The notes: generated by a model not told the origin, from the letters alone. Shown: positions 23,934 to 33,798, counted from the stretch's first letter. The stretch is DNA of 64,000 bases from Aldehydirespirator sp965221215 (GCA_965221215.1 OZ244872.1:62001-126000), one strand, 5' to 3'. Made by a program: numbers and translations.

Positions 23934-24748
23934 TTCCCGCCGCATTCGATTACGAAGTTGCCGAGTCCGCCGAGACGGCGATCTCGCTGCTGGCCGAGCA
24001 CGGCGACGACGCCAAGCTGCTGGCCGGGGGTCACAGCCTCATCCCCATGATGCGGTACCGGCTGGCCACGCCCAGCGTGCTGGTGGATGTGGGCCGTCTC
24101 GACGACCTGCGCTACATCCGCGCCGGCAACGGCACGGTGTCGATCGGGGCGCTGACCCGCCACAGCGAGCTGGAGCACTCGGCCGCGCTGGCCGAGGCCT
24201 GCCCGCTGCTGGCGTCGGTGGCCGCGCTGGTGGGTGACCCCGCGGTGCGCCATCGGGGCACGCTGGGCGGCACGCTGGCCCACGCCGACCCGGCGTCGGA
24301 TCTGCCCGCCGCGGTGCTGGCGCTGGGCGGCACGATCGTGGCCCAGGGGCCGGGCGGCTCCCGTGAGATCGCGGCCTCGGACTTCTTCACCGGGTACTTC
24401 GAGTCGGTGCTGGACGCCGACGAGATGATCACCGAGGTGAGGGTGCCCGCCGACCGCGGCGGCTGGAACTACCAGAAGTTCAACCGCCGGGCCCAGGACT
24501 GGGCCATCGTCGGGGTGGCCGTGGCCGGCGGCGGCTCGGGCGTGAGCCTGGTCAACATGGGCTCGGTGCCGGTGCGGGCCTCCGGGGTGGAGGCGGCTCT
24601 GGATGGCGGTGCCTCGGCGGCTGAGGCCGCGGCGGTGGCCGCCGATGGGCTGGAGCCCCCCGAGGATCTCAACGCCGACGCCGAGTACCGCAGCCACCTG
24701 GCCAGGGTGCTCACCGAGCGAGCCCTAAACGCCGCCGGAGTGGCCTGA
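23930..24748 (+). CDS. coxM: Molybdenum hydroxylase FAD subunit (CoxM type)
   Basis: This 272-residue FAD subunit has the flavin-binding motifs LAGGHSLIPMM (residues 31-41) and RHRGTLGGTLAHADPASD, both diagnostic of the CoxM/CutM family. The GTG start at 23930 overlaps the coxL stop (GTGA) and is preceded by a strong AGGAGG. It completes the small-large-medium operon. A hairpin 17 bases past the stop probably ends the transcript. Confidence 0.93.
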   Translation: MIPAAFDYEVAESAETAISLLAEHGDDAKLLAGGHSLIPMMRYRLATPSVLVDVGRLDDLRYIRAGNGTVSIGALTRHSELEHSAALAEACPLLASVAALVGDPAVRHRGTLGGTLAHADPASDLPAAVLALGGTIVAQGPGGSREIAASDFFTGYFESVLDADEMITEVRVPADRGGWNYQKFNRRAQDWAIVGVAVAGGGSGVSLVNMGSVPVRASGVEAALDGGASAAEAAAVAADGLEPPEDLNADAEYRSHLARVLTERALNAAGVA

Positions 24749-24764
24749 CCGATAGTTCACGCTG

Positions 24765-24810
24765 AACTTCCGGGGGTTGGGGGCGATCATCGCCCCGACT
24801 CCCGGAAGTT
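24765..24810. terminator. Hairpin terminating the coxSLM operon
   Basis: AACTTCCGGG (24765-24774) pairs with CCCGGAAGTT (24801-24810), and inside it GGGGCGAT (24780-24787) pairs with ATCGCCCC (24789-24796). The whole forms a long two-part stem directly after coxM. It lacks a T run, as is common in GC-rich actinobacteria. Confidence 0.65.
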
Positions 24811-24868
24811 GGCGCGCCCCCGGTCTGTTGGCTTTGTGGTCGGGCGGGTCGCGGGCAACACTGGCACC

Positions 24869-26449
24869 GTGTCTCGACTTCCTTCGGCGGTGACCCGTAC
24901 ATCGGTGGCGGGGATGGTGTCGACCGTCGATCACCTGGCCACCGGGGTGGGGGTGGACCTGTTGCGGCGGGGCGGGTCGGCCGCCGATGCCACCGTTGGC
25001 GCCAACGCAGTGCTGGCAGTCACTTCGCCCCACATGTGCGGACCGGGCGGCGACGTGTGGGCGCTGGTCCACGATGGCGGCAGCGGCCCGCCGACCGCGC
25101 TCGACGCGGCCGGGTTCGCGGGGTCGGGGGCCGACGCGGACCGGCTGCGGGCCCAGGGTCACCGTGAGATGCCGCTGCACGGCGATGTGGCCTCGGTCCC
25201 CGTGCCCGGCGCGGTGGACGGCTGGCTGGCCCTGCACGACCGCTACGGTCGGCTGCCGCTGGCGGATGTGCTGGCCGAGGCCGTCCGGATAGCCGACAAC
25301 GGGTTCGCGGCCTCGCCGTTGCTGGCCGAGCGATCCGGCGAGGTGGCCGACGTGGAGAACAACACCGACATCGGGGCCGGGCTGCGGTCGGGCGAGGTGG
25401 TGCGGCGCCCCGGCACGGCTCGGGCGTTCAGGGCGATCGGTGAGCACGGCCGTGACGGCTTCTACTGCGGCGAGTTCGGCGATGGGCTGCTGGCGCTCGG
25501 GGCGGGGGAGTACACGCAGGAGGATCTGGGCAGACCGATCGCCCGCTGGGTGGCTCCGCTGCGGGCCGAGGCCTTCGGCCATGTGCTGTGGACGGTGCCG
25601 CCCACCTCGCAGGGCTACCTGACCCTGGCCGGGGCCTGGATCGCCGACGGGCTCGACCTCGGCGACTGCGACGACGACCGGTGGACCCACCTGCTGATCG
25701 AGGCCGCCACCTGGGCCGCCCACGACCGGGTGCGGGTGCTCTATGACGGCGCCGACGGGCAGGCGCTGGTCGACCCGTCCCGTCTCGGTCCCCGCCGCGA
25801 CGCCATCGACCCCGAACGGGCCGGCAACGTTGCCGCGCCGGCGGCGATGGGCGACACCACCTACCTGTGCGCAGTGGACGGCGACGGCATGGGCGTGTCG
25901 CTCATCAACTCCAACGCCAGCGGCTTCGGGGCCCTGCTGGTGGCCGGCAGCACGGGGATCTTCCTGCACAACCGAGGCCTCGGCTTCAACCTGGAGCCGG
26001 GACACCCCGCCGAGTACTGCGATGGCCGCCGGCCGCCCCACACCCTGTCGCCGGCGCTGGTCACCAACGCCGGCGGCTCGCTGCGCCAGGTGTTGGGCAC
26101 GATGGGCGGCGACTCTCAGCCCCAGATCCTGCTGCAGCTGTTGGCCCGCACCCTGGGTCTCGGCCAGTCGCCGGGCGCGGCCATCCGGGCGCCCCGCTGG
26201 GTGCTCGGCCCCGACGACCACGAGGCCGGTTTCGCCACCTGGCGTCCCGGTCAGGGACGACGAGTCCTAGTGGAGGACGCAGCCACCGGCTGGCACGAGT
26301 CGCTCGCCGCCCGCGGCCACAGCACCGCCGCGCGCGACGAGTCGCCCCACACCTACGGCCACGCCCACCTCATCGAGGTCACCGACGGCGGCACCCTCGC
26401 CGGAGCAGCCGACCCCAGAGCCGCCATAGGCACAGCCGCCGGCCTCTGA
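24869..26449 (+). CDS. Gamma-glutamyltransferase family protein
   Basis: This is an Ntn-hydrolase of about 526 residues. The N-terminal part has VDHLATGVGVDLLRRGGSAADA and HMCGPGGD, typical of the heavy chain. The nucleophile Thr lies in GDTTYLCAVD (about residue 328), where autoproteolysis creates the light chain, and GMGVSLINSN and FLHNRGLGF follow as in the family. Substrate may be glutathione or other gamma-glutamyl or acyl compounds. No signal peptide is clear. GTG at 24869 was chosen because residues upstream of it overlap the coxM terminator. Confidence 0.88.
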   Translation: MSRLPSAVTRTSVAGMVSTVDHLATGVGVDLLRRGGSAADATVGANAVLAVTSPHMCGPGGDVWALVHDGGSGPPTALDAAGFAGSGADADRLRAQGHREMPLHGDVASVPVPGAVDGWLALHDRYGRLPLADVLAEAVRIADNGFAASPLLAERSGEVADVENNTDIGAGLRSGEVVRRPGTARAFRAIGEHGRDGFYCGEFGDGLLALGAGEYTQEDLGRPIARWVAPLRAEAFGHVLWTVPPTSQGYLTLAGAWIADGLDLGDCDDDRWTHLLIEAATWAAHDRVRVLYDGADGQALVDPSRLGPRRDAIDPERAGNVAAPAAMGDTTYLCAVDGDGMGVSLINSNASGFGALLVAGSTGIFLHNRGLGFNLEPGHPAEYCDGRRPPHTLSPALVTNAGGSLRQVLGTMGGDSQPQILLQLLARTLGLGQSPGAAIRAPRWVLGPDDHEAGFATWRPGQGRRVLVEDAATGWHESLAARGHSTAARDESPHTYGHAHLIEVTDGGTLAGAADPRAAIGTAAGL

Positions 26450-26453
26450 GGCG

Positions 26454-26492
26454 TAGCGCTAAACGGCATGTACACCAGCCGTTTTGGCGCTA
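26454..26492. promoter_or_regulatory. Long inverted repeat before the second VapBC pair
   Basis: TAGCGCTAAACGGC (26454-26467) and GCCGTTTTGGCGCTA (26478-26492) are near-perfect inverted copies around ATGTACACCA, which itself contains the palindrome TGTACA. The structure lies between the gamma-glutamyltransferase stop and vapB. It could be the VapBC operator, a terminator for the upstream gene, or both. Confidence 0.5.
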
Positions 26493-26502
26493 GCGTCGGC
26501 CC

Positions 26503-26733
26503 ATGACCAGCATCCAAGTGAAGAACGTCCCGAGCGATGTCCACCAGACGCTGAGGCAGCGAGCTGTCGGAAAGGGTCAATCGTTGCAGGAGTATCTGCT
26601 GCACTTGCTGTGCGAGGAAGCCAGAACACCGACGCTAGAAGAGGTGTTTGAGCGGGCCGGTAGCCGGACTGGGGGCAATATCGGGTTGGAGGCTGCTGTC
26701 GCGGCGGTTCGGGCCGACCGCGACTCACGGTGA
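26503..26733 (+). CDS. vapB: VapB/FitA-type antitoxin
   Basis: This 76-residue protein starts with the ribbon-helix-helix region TSIQVKNVPSDVHQTLRQRA, typical of FitA-like antitoxins, and ends with a helical tail that would wrap the toxin. Its stop overlaps the start of the PIN toxin gene by four bases (GTGA). The inverted repeat upstream is a candidate operator. From family knowledge, the VapBC complex represses its own promoter through this domain. Confidence 0.9.
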   Translation: MTSIQVKNVPSDVHQTLRQRAVGKGQSLQEYLLHLLCEEARTPTLEEVFERAGSRTGGNIGLEAAVAAVRADRDSR

Positions 26734-27125
26734 TCGTTGTTGACGCGAGCGCCGTGGTGCTGGCCCTGGGCGACGACGAGACAGCGGGTCACGCGGCCCG
26801 GGAGCGTCTTGACGGCGAGAGTATGGTCGCTCCCGAACTGCTTGATGTGGAGGTCGTGTCGGCGTGGCGTAGGCACGAGACCGAGGGCCGCCTCGATCCG
26901 AAGCGGGCGGCACTAGCCCGGGCGGATCTTCGGGCGTTCTCTGCGAGGCGAGTTCCACACCGCCTCCTGATGGAACGCTGCTGGGAGTTGCGAGCCAACG
27001 TGACTACGTACGATGCCGTCTACGTAGCTCTGGCTGAGCGACTCAATGCTCCGCTGGTTACCGCGGACCGCAAGCTCGCCAACGCTGTTGGCGTCGGCTG
27101 CCGTATCGAGGTTCTGGCGGGCTGA
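26730..27125 (+). CDS. vapC: VapC-type PIN-domain toxin ribonuclease
   Basis: This 131-residue PIN domain opens IVVDASAVVLAL with the first catalytic Asp. Glu lies in VEVVSAW, Asp in TTYDAVYVALAE and Asp in TADRKLANA, so all four acidic ligands are present and the toxin looks active. The start overlaps the antitoxin stop. Its target RNA cannot be predicted. This is the second VapBC pair in the window and the two toxins are only distantly alike. Confidence 0.92.
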   Translation: MIVVDASAVVLALGDDETAGHAARERLDGESMVAPELLDVEVVSAWRRHETEGRLDPKRAALARADLRAFSARRVPHRLLMERCWELRANVTTYDAVYVALAERLNAPLVTADRKLANAVGVGCRIEVLAG

Positions 27126-27166
27126 TCCGGCCTCCGCGGATCGGCGGTGGCGGTAGGGTCTCGGCG

Positions 27167-28591
27167 ATGCGCGGCGTGATCTCGGCGGCGGGTTACGTGC
27201 CGCACCATCGGCTCGACCGGTCCGAGATCGCCGATTTCTTTGGTGCCGGAGGCGGTGTCGGCACCCGGGCGGTGGCCTCCTACGACGAGGACACCACCAC
27301 TATGGGCCAGGCCGCCGCCGATCTGGCTCTGCGGTCCACCGATGTGGAGCCGACCGCGGTGTGGTTCGCCACCTCGGCCCCGGCCTACCTGGACAAGACC
27401 AACGCGGCCGCCATCCACGCCGCCCTGCGACTGGCTCCGGCCGTGGACGCGCTCGACTTCGGGGGCGCAATCCGCTCGGGAATCGGCGCGCTGCGCACCG
27501 CGCTGGCCGGCTGCGGCACCACGCTGGTGGTGGCCTCCGACACCCGAGACGGCCTGCCCGCCGGCACCGACGAAGCGTCCGCCGGCGATGGCGCCGCCGC
27601 GGTGCTGGTGGGCGACGACTCCGCCGGGCCGCTGCTGGCCGAATACCTCGGCGGGGCCTGCCGCACGGTCGAGATCACCGAGCGGTGGCGTATCCCCGGC
27701 GGAACCCGCTCGCGCTCGTGGGAGGAGCGCTTCGGCGCCCATGTCCTGGGCCCGGCCGCGGGGGAGGCCTGGCAGGCTGCGCTGGCCGGCAGCGGCATTC
27801 ACGACACCGGCGACATCGACCGCGTCGTCGTCACCGGCCTCAACACACGGGCCGTCACCGCGGCTGTGAAGGCCATCGGGGCCAAGCCCGACAGCATCGT
27901 CGATCCGCTCGCCTCCACCGTCGGCAACACGGCCACCGCCCATCCGGCGCTGCTGCTGTGCGCCGCGCTGGAGCAGGCCCGGCCCGGCGAGACCATTGCG
28001 TTGGTGGCGCTGGCCGACGGGGCGGAGACGCTTATCGTGCGGGCTGGCGAGGCCATCGCCCATCATCGTCCAGCCGCGCCGCTGGAAGCGCAGATCGCCG
28101 CAGGCGGAGCCCTCCCCTACGGCCGCTTCCTCGCCTGGCGAACGCTCGGCGTCGAGCCGCCCAACCGTCCCGCCCCGGAACGTCCGTCGTCTCCAGCCGC
28201 TCAGCGCCGCCTCGACTGGAAGTACGGCTTCGCCGGCTCCCGCGACCGGTCCAGCGAGATGGTGCATCTGCCCCCGGCCCGCGTCTCGCAGAAGGGTGGA
28301 GCCGCCGACGACATGGATGCCGCGCCCATGGCCCACACCGTCGGCACCGTCGCCAGCTACACCGTGGACCGGCTCGCTTACTCGCCCAGCCCGCCGGTGG
28401 TGTTGGCCGTGGTTGATTTCGACCGCGGCGGCCGGATGCCCCTGGAACTCACCGACGTCGAAGCCGACGAGGTGCATGTCGGCATGCGGGTCGTGCCCAC
28501 GTTCAGGCGGCTCTACACCTCCGACGAGATCCACAACTACTTCTGGAAGGCTCGACCGGTGCGGCCCGTCCACGGCGGGGCACCGCAGTGA
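27167..28591 (+). CDS. HMG-CoA synthase-fold protein fused to a DUF35 OB-fold domain
   Basis: Residues 1-290 have a thiolase-like fold resembling archaeal HMG-CoA synthase, for example RGVISAAGYVPHHRLDRSEI at the start. Where that enzyme has its nucleophile Cys (FACKAGT) this protein has DFGGAIRSG, and where the catalytic His would be (VFHQPN) it has VVTGLNT, so it is probably not catalytic. Residues about 345-470 form a DUF35 OB-fold whose zinc-ribbon cysteines are missing. From archaeal and steroid-degradation systems, DUF35 proteins bind thiolases and channel acyl-CoA. The stop overlaps the start of a thiolase, supporting such a complex here. Confidence 0.75.
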   Translation: MRGVISAAGYVPHHRLDRSEIADFFGAGGGVGTRAVASYDEDTTTMGQAAADLALRSTDVEPTAVWFATSAPAYLDKTNAAAIHAALRLAPAVDALDFGGAIRSGIGALRTALAGCGTTLVVASDTRDGLPAGTDEASAGDGAAAVLVGDDSAGPLLAEYLGGACRTVEITERWRIPGGTRSRSWEERFGAHVLGPAAGEAWQAALAGSGIHDTGDIDRVVVTGLNTRAVTAAVKAIGAKPDSIVDPLASTVGNTATAHPALLLCAALEQARPGETIALVALADGAETLIVRAGEAIAHHRPAAPLEAQIAAGGALPYGRFLAWRTLGVEPPNRPAPERPSSPAAQRRLDWKYGFAGSRDRSSEMVHLPPARVSQKGGAADDMDAAPMAHTVGTVASYTVDRLAYSPSPPVVLAVVDFDRGGRMPLELTDVEADEVHVGMRVVPTFRRLYTSDEIHNYFWKARPVRPVHGGAPQ

Positions 28592-29787
28592 GTTCGCACG
28601 GGATCTGTGACCGGGTGGCCGTCATCGGCATGGGCTGCATCCCCTTCGCCGAGCACTGGGATCTGGGAATCGACGACCTGATCATCGACGCGGCCCGGGC
28701 TGCCTACCGCTCGGCTGGCCTCGCCCAAGGTGACATCGACGCCTTCTGGTTCGGCACGGCGCAGTCGGCCGTCTCCGGGCTGGGCATGGCCGGGCCGCTC
28801 AAGATCCACCGCAAGCCCGTCACCCGGGTGGAGAACCACTGCGCCACCGGCTCCGAGGCCCTGCGCCAGGCCTGCTACGGGGTGGCTTCCGGGGCCTACG
28901 ACATCGCCATGGCCCTCGGGGCCGAGAAGGTCAAGGACGGCGGCTACCAGGGCCTCAATGCCTTTGCCATCCCCACCGACGGCACCCAGCGCACCGTCGG
29001 TGCCGCGGCCATGTTCAGCCTGATGCTGCCCGCCTACGCCGACCGCTACGGGGTCGAGCGCGACGAGTTGCGCTACGTAGCGGCCCGAATCGCATCCAAG
29101 AACCACCACAACGGGGCCCGCAACCCTCTCGCCCAGTTCCGCCGGGAGATGTCGGCCGAGCGGATCTGCGAGATGCCCGCGGTGGCCGGGCAACTCTCGG
29201 TGTTCGACTGCGCCGGAGTGGCCGACGGGGCCGCCGCAGCCATCGTGTGCCGGGCCGAAGACGCCCATCGCTGGTGCGCCGATCCGCTGTACGTCAAGGG
29301 ACTGTCGGTGGTGGCCGGCACCGGGGCAGGGTCCCTCGACCCCGACTACGACTACACCACCATGCCGGAGTGCGCGTTGGCCGCCGCCGACGCCTACGCC
29401 CAGGCTGGCGTGACCGATCCCCGGACGCAGCTGGCATTGGCCGAGGTGCACGACTGCTTCACCCCCGCCGAGCTGGTGCTCATGGAGGACCTGGGGTTCT
29501 CGCCGCGGGGTACGGCCTGGCGCGACGTGCTCGACGGCGTGTTCGACCTAGACGGCGAACTGCCGGTCAACACCGACGGCGGGCTCAAGTCGTTCGGCCA
29601 TCCGGTGGGGGCCAGCGGCCTGCGGATGCTCTATGAGCTGTGGCTGCAGCTGCGGGGCGAGGCCCCGGACGAGCGCCGCATCCCCGACACCGGGCGCACC
29701 CTGGGCCTCACTCACAACCTCGGCGGCTACCCCGGCGAGATCGTGAGCTTCGTAGGAGTCTTCGGCACCGAGCTTGATCCCGAGTAG
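28588..29787 (+). CDS. Thiolase / SCPx-type acetyl-CoA acetyltransferase family protein
   Basis: This 399-residue thiolase-superfamily protein retains its active site: the nucleophile Cys in ENHCATGSEALRQ, His in LAEVHDCFTPAEL, and the C-terminal GGLKSFGHPVGASG motif with its His. The family includes SCPx-type thiolases and Ltp2-like aldolases that work with DUF35 partners. Translation is coupled to the preceding DUF35 fusion gene by a GTGA overlap, so the two probably form one enzyme complex in lipid, steroid or isoprenoid metabolism; the substrate is unknown. It converges on the inositol synthase gene with only 32 bp between. Confidence 0.85.
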   Translation: MSSHGICDRVAVIGMGCIPFAEHWDLGIDDLIIDAARAAYRSAGLAQGDIDAFWFGTAQSAVSGLGMAGPLKIHRKPVTRVENHCATGSEALRQACYGVASGAYDIAMALGAEKVKDGGYQGLNAFAIPTDGTQRTVGAAAMFSLMLPAYADRYGVERDELRYVAARIASKNHHNGARNPLAQFRREMSAERICEMPAVAGQLSVFDCAGVADGAAAAIVCRAEDAHRWCADPLYVKGLSVVAGTGAGSLDPDYDYTTMPECALAAADAYAQAGVTDPRTQLALAEVHDCFTPAELVLMEDLGFSPRGTAWRDVLDGVFDLDGELPVNTDGGLKSFGHPVGASGLRMLYELWLQLRGEAPDERRIPDTGRTLGLTHNLGGYPGEIVSFVGVFGTELDPE

Positions 29788-29819
29788 CCGAGAACCGATG
29801 CGTCGTGGCGGTCGCGGCC

Positions 29820-31130
<1,311 letters not shown>

Positions 31131-31200
31131 GGGTCATTAGAATAAGCGTTGATTCAAGGTTTTGTCGAACAGTGAAGTAAATCTGAACTATTATGCCTGC
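31131..31200. promoter_or_regulatory. Divergent promoter region between inositol synthase and LysR gene
   Basis: This AT-richer 70-bp gap contains the palindrome TTGATTCAA (31149-31157) and a TATTAT -10-like element (31189-31194) close to the LysR start, suggesting a near-leaderless transcript. A LysR protein encoded here would be expected to bind such a palindrome and control both directions. No clear -35 at normal spacing was found. Confidence 0.4.
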
Positions 31201-32082
31201 ATGGTCTCAGCTCTGCCCGATCTCTCTATTCGCCAACTCGAATACTTGGTGGCGGTGGCCGACTCCGGCACGTTCGCGCTGGCCGCCGAGCGGGTCGGGG
31301 TGAGCCCGTCGGCCCTCTCGCAGGGTCTGGCCGAGCTCGAGCGCCGCGTCGGCGTGCCCCTGTTCGACCGGGAGGGCCGACGCCGGGTGCTGCGCTCCGA
31401 CACCCGGCCGGTGCTAGAGCACGCCCGCCAGGTGGTGGCGCTCACCGCCGACCTCACCGACTGGGCTCAGCGCACCCGCTCCGGCGACCACGGCCGGCTG
31501 CGGCTGGGCATGATCGATGCGTCCGCGGTCCAGCACCACGGCGAGGCCCTGCGGCGCTTCCGGGCCGAGCATCCCGAGCTGCGGATCCATCTCCGGGTCG
31601 CACCCTCGGGCGATCTGCTGGCTGAGCTGGTGGACGGGTCGCTCGATCTGGCTGTCTGTGTGGAGCCGGTCGAGCCCCTGCGGGGGGTGAGCACCGAGGC
31701 TCTGCTAACCGAGGACCTGGCGCTCTACGCCCCCGACGGACGCCGCCGCCCCGGACCCGGCGCGGGCTGGGGGCCGTGGGTGCTGTTCCCCCGCCGCGCC
31801 AACACCCGGACCCTGATCGAGGCGGCGCTGCGCCGCAGGGGCGCACCGGTCGAGGTGGTGGCCGAGTCGCACCAGCCCGAGGTGCTGTGCGAGATGGTGA
31901 GGCTCGGCCTGGGCTGGTCGGTCCTGCCGGTGGTGCAGGCCGAATCCGGAGACCGGCCGCTGGAGGGCTGCGGCGTGCTACTGAGGCGCCGGCTGGTCAC
32001 CGCCCGCCGCTCAGGAGCCGCACCCCACCCCGCCGCAGCCCTACTAGAGCAAGCTCTACACCCACCCACGCTCCAGGGCTAA
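31201..32082 (+). CDS. LysR-family transcriptional regulator
   Basis: This 293-residue regulator has the LysR winged helix-turn-helix at residues 6-65 (LSIRQLEYLVAVADSGTFAL and onward, with SPSALSQGLAELERRVG as the recognition helix) and a two-lobe effector-binding domain to the C-terminus. ATG 31201 was chosen because it gives the usual short lead before the helix-turn-helix; the open frame upstream runs into the promoter region. It faces away from the inositol-phosphate synthase gene, its most likely target. The effector is unknown. Confidence 0.88.
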   Translation: MVSALPDLSIRQLEYLVAVADSGTFALAAERVGVSPSALSQGLAELERRVGVPLFDREGRRRVLRSDTRPVLEHARQVVALTADLTDWAQRTRSGDHGRLRLGMIDASAVQHHGEALRRFRAEHPELRIHLRVAPSGDLLAELVDGSLDLAVCVEPVEPLRGVSTEALLTEDLALYAPDGRRRPGPGAGWGPWVLFPRRANTRTLIEAALRRRGAPVEVVAESHQPEVLCEMVRLGLGWSVLPVVQAESGDRPLEGCGVLLRRRLVTARRSGAAPHPAAALLEQALHPPTLQG

Positions 32083-32237
32083 TCGCGGCGGGGGTCGGTT
32101 GGCATTGTCGAGGATCTTGAGTCCTTCAGTGCATTTGAAGCACTATCGGGATCGGATCTAGCGGATCGAGTGACGCGTGCTGCGAATCGGTTATCTTCTA
32201 CAGCCGCTGTGTTGCGACAGCAGGGGGCGTGGAAGCC

Positions 32238-32963
32238 ATGGCGACCATTCAAGAACTGCTATTCCAAGCGGACAACGCTCAGCTGCGGATGCCGGAGTTT
32301 CAGCGCGGCTGGGTTTGGAAGAGGAAGAACGTCAGGGAACTCTTCAACTCCCTCTACCACGGTTATCCGATCGGATCGATAATCGTGTGGCCGATGAAGG
32401 CCGACGACGGACGCTTGGTTGACAGCGTCATTGATGGACAACAGCGCCTCTCCGCGCTATATGGCGTTATTCGCGGCAGTAAGCCGCATTGGTCCACGGA
32501 CCATGATGAGAACGCCCTCGCGAACTTGATGTTCGGCCTTGAAGAAGAGCAGTTTGACTACGCAACGAGAGAACGGCTCGACGATCCGCTATGGATCAGC
32601 GTCACAGAAATCTGCCTGAACCCCGAGCGGTGGTTTGAACGATTGCCTGAACTGGCGCTGGAGGCATCTACTCAGGCTGAATACACACATCGCATCACAA
32701 GACTGACCAATTTGGCTTCCAAGGAAGTCTTTGTCAGCCGCCTGCCCGACAAGACAGGCGTTGAGGATGCATATCGGGTCTTCAAGGTCGTCAACCGAGC
32801 TGGCACCAACGTGAGTGAGGGCGATCTGGTGCTAGGCCAGATCAGCCTGAAGTGGTATGACGCCCGAGAGGTGGTCGAGAAGCGGCTCGATCAGTGGGCC
32901 GGCAATGGCTTTGAGGTGCCACTTGAGTGGCTCCTCCACGCCCATGGCAGCCGATCTTGGTAA
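32238..32963 (+). CDS. DUF262-domain protein, N-terminal part (frame broken)
   Basis: This 241-residue part begins MATIQELLFQADNAQLRMPE and contains FQRGWVWKRKNVRELFNSL and VIDGQQRLSALYG, the ParB-like DUF262 core found in GmrS-type and other defence proteins that hydrolyse nucleotides. It ends shortly after EWLLHAHGSRSW. The C-terminal nuclease part continues in the next frame from 32944; removing one C from the CCC at 32941-32943 would join them into a 519-residue protein. It may be a frameshift, a sequencing error or a natural split with coupled translation. It is less GC-rich than core genes. Confidence 0.75.
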   Translation: MATIQELLFQADNAQLRMPEFQRGWVWKRKNVRELFNSLYHGYPIGSIIVWPMKADDGRLVDSVIDGQQRLSALYGVIRGSKPHWSTDHDENALANLMFGLEEEQFDYATRERLDDPLWISVTEICLNPERWFERLPELALEASTQAEYTHRITRLTNLASKEVFVSRLPDKTGVEDAYRVFKVVNRAGTNVSEGDLVLGQISLKWYDAREVVEKRLDQWAGNGFEVPLEWLLHAHGSRSW

Positions 32964-33798
32964 TCGTATGGAATACGACCGCCTGATCAGTGCTGGTCGT
33001 GATGAGATTGAGGGCAGCTACCACAAGGTGGTGGAGGCAGCCGAAGAGCTTCAGAACTCGCTCAGGGATCACTTGGGCCTCGGCCGCGACCAGATGACGA
33101 AGTTCAACATGGGGTTGATCGCGGTTGCGATCGCGCGTATGAGGATGGGAAACAGCCACAGTGTCGAGGCTGACCGCCAATACTTGGCGTGGTGGCTGCT
33201 CGGCACGCTCTGGCGCCGATGGTCGGCGGACACTCGGAACCGCGTCAATCGCGACCTCGCAATTGTTGTCGACGGTCAAGGTGTCGACGAACTCATGCAG
33301 GAACTGCGTCTCCGCTCCGAGGGGGTCCGTCTACAGCCGGACCACTTTGCTGTGAAGCGGAGCCCGTCACAGAACGCTCTCAAACTCATGCGCATCATGA
33401 CACGGCGGTGCGGTGCCCGCTCTCTCGGGAACGGACTGGGCCTGTCGTTCGAGCATGTCGGCGACCTGGCCGACTTGCAGGTGCACCACATCTTTCCGCG
33501 GGCGCTGCTCCGCAAGCGGGGTGAGCCGACCAAGCTGATCGACCAGGTCGCGAACCTGTCCTTCATCAGGCACGACGACAATCTCAGCATCGCTGCCAAG
33601 GCACCCGCCGATTACTTGCTCGAGAAGGAGGAAAAGAACCCCGGGGTACTTGAGTCCCAGTGGATTCCGCAGAATCGCAGGCTGTGGAAGGCGGACCGAT
33701 ACCACGACTTCTTGGCGGCGCGGCGCGACCTGCTGGCCGATGCCGCCAACGGCTTTCTTGGCAGCTTGTTGGGCCGCGAGCTGACCGCTCCCGAGTAG
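32944..33798 (+). CDS. DUF262 protein C-terminal part with HNH-type nuclease motif
   Basis: This 284-residue part starts at ATG 32944, twenty bases before the stop of the N-terminal part. Its N-terminal half is helical, as in the middle of DUF262 proteins. LQVHHIFPRALL (about residue 179) is the HNH/His-Me-type nuclease motif, and VANLSFIRHDDN and then KAPADYLL follow as in DUF262-DUF1524 proteins. Joined with 32238-32963 it resembles a modification-dependent nuclease of the GmrSD type, which attacks modified phage DNA. Alone it could still be translated by coupling. Confidence 0.7.
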   Translation: MAADLGNRMEYDRLISAGRDEIEGSYHKVVEAAEELQNSLRDHLGLGRDQMTKFNMGLIAVAIARMRMGNSHSVEADRQYLAWWLLGTLWRRWSADTRNRVNRDLAIVVDGQGVDELMQELRLRSEGVRLQPDHFAVKRSPSQNALKLMRIMTRRCGARSLGNGLGLSFEHVGDLADLQVHHIFPRALLRKRGEPTKLIDQVANLSFIRHDDNLSIAAKAPADYLLEKEEKNPGVLESQWIPQNRRLWKADRYHDFLAARRDLLADAANGFLGSLLGRELTAPE

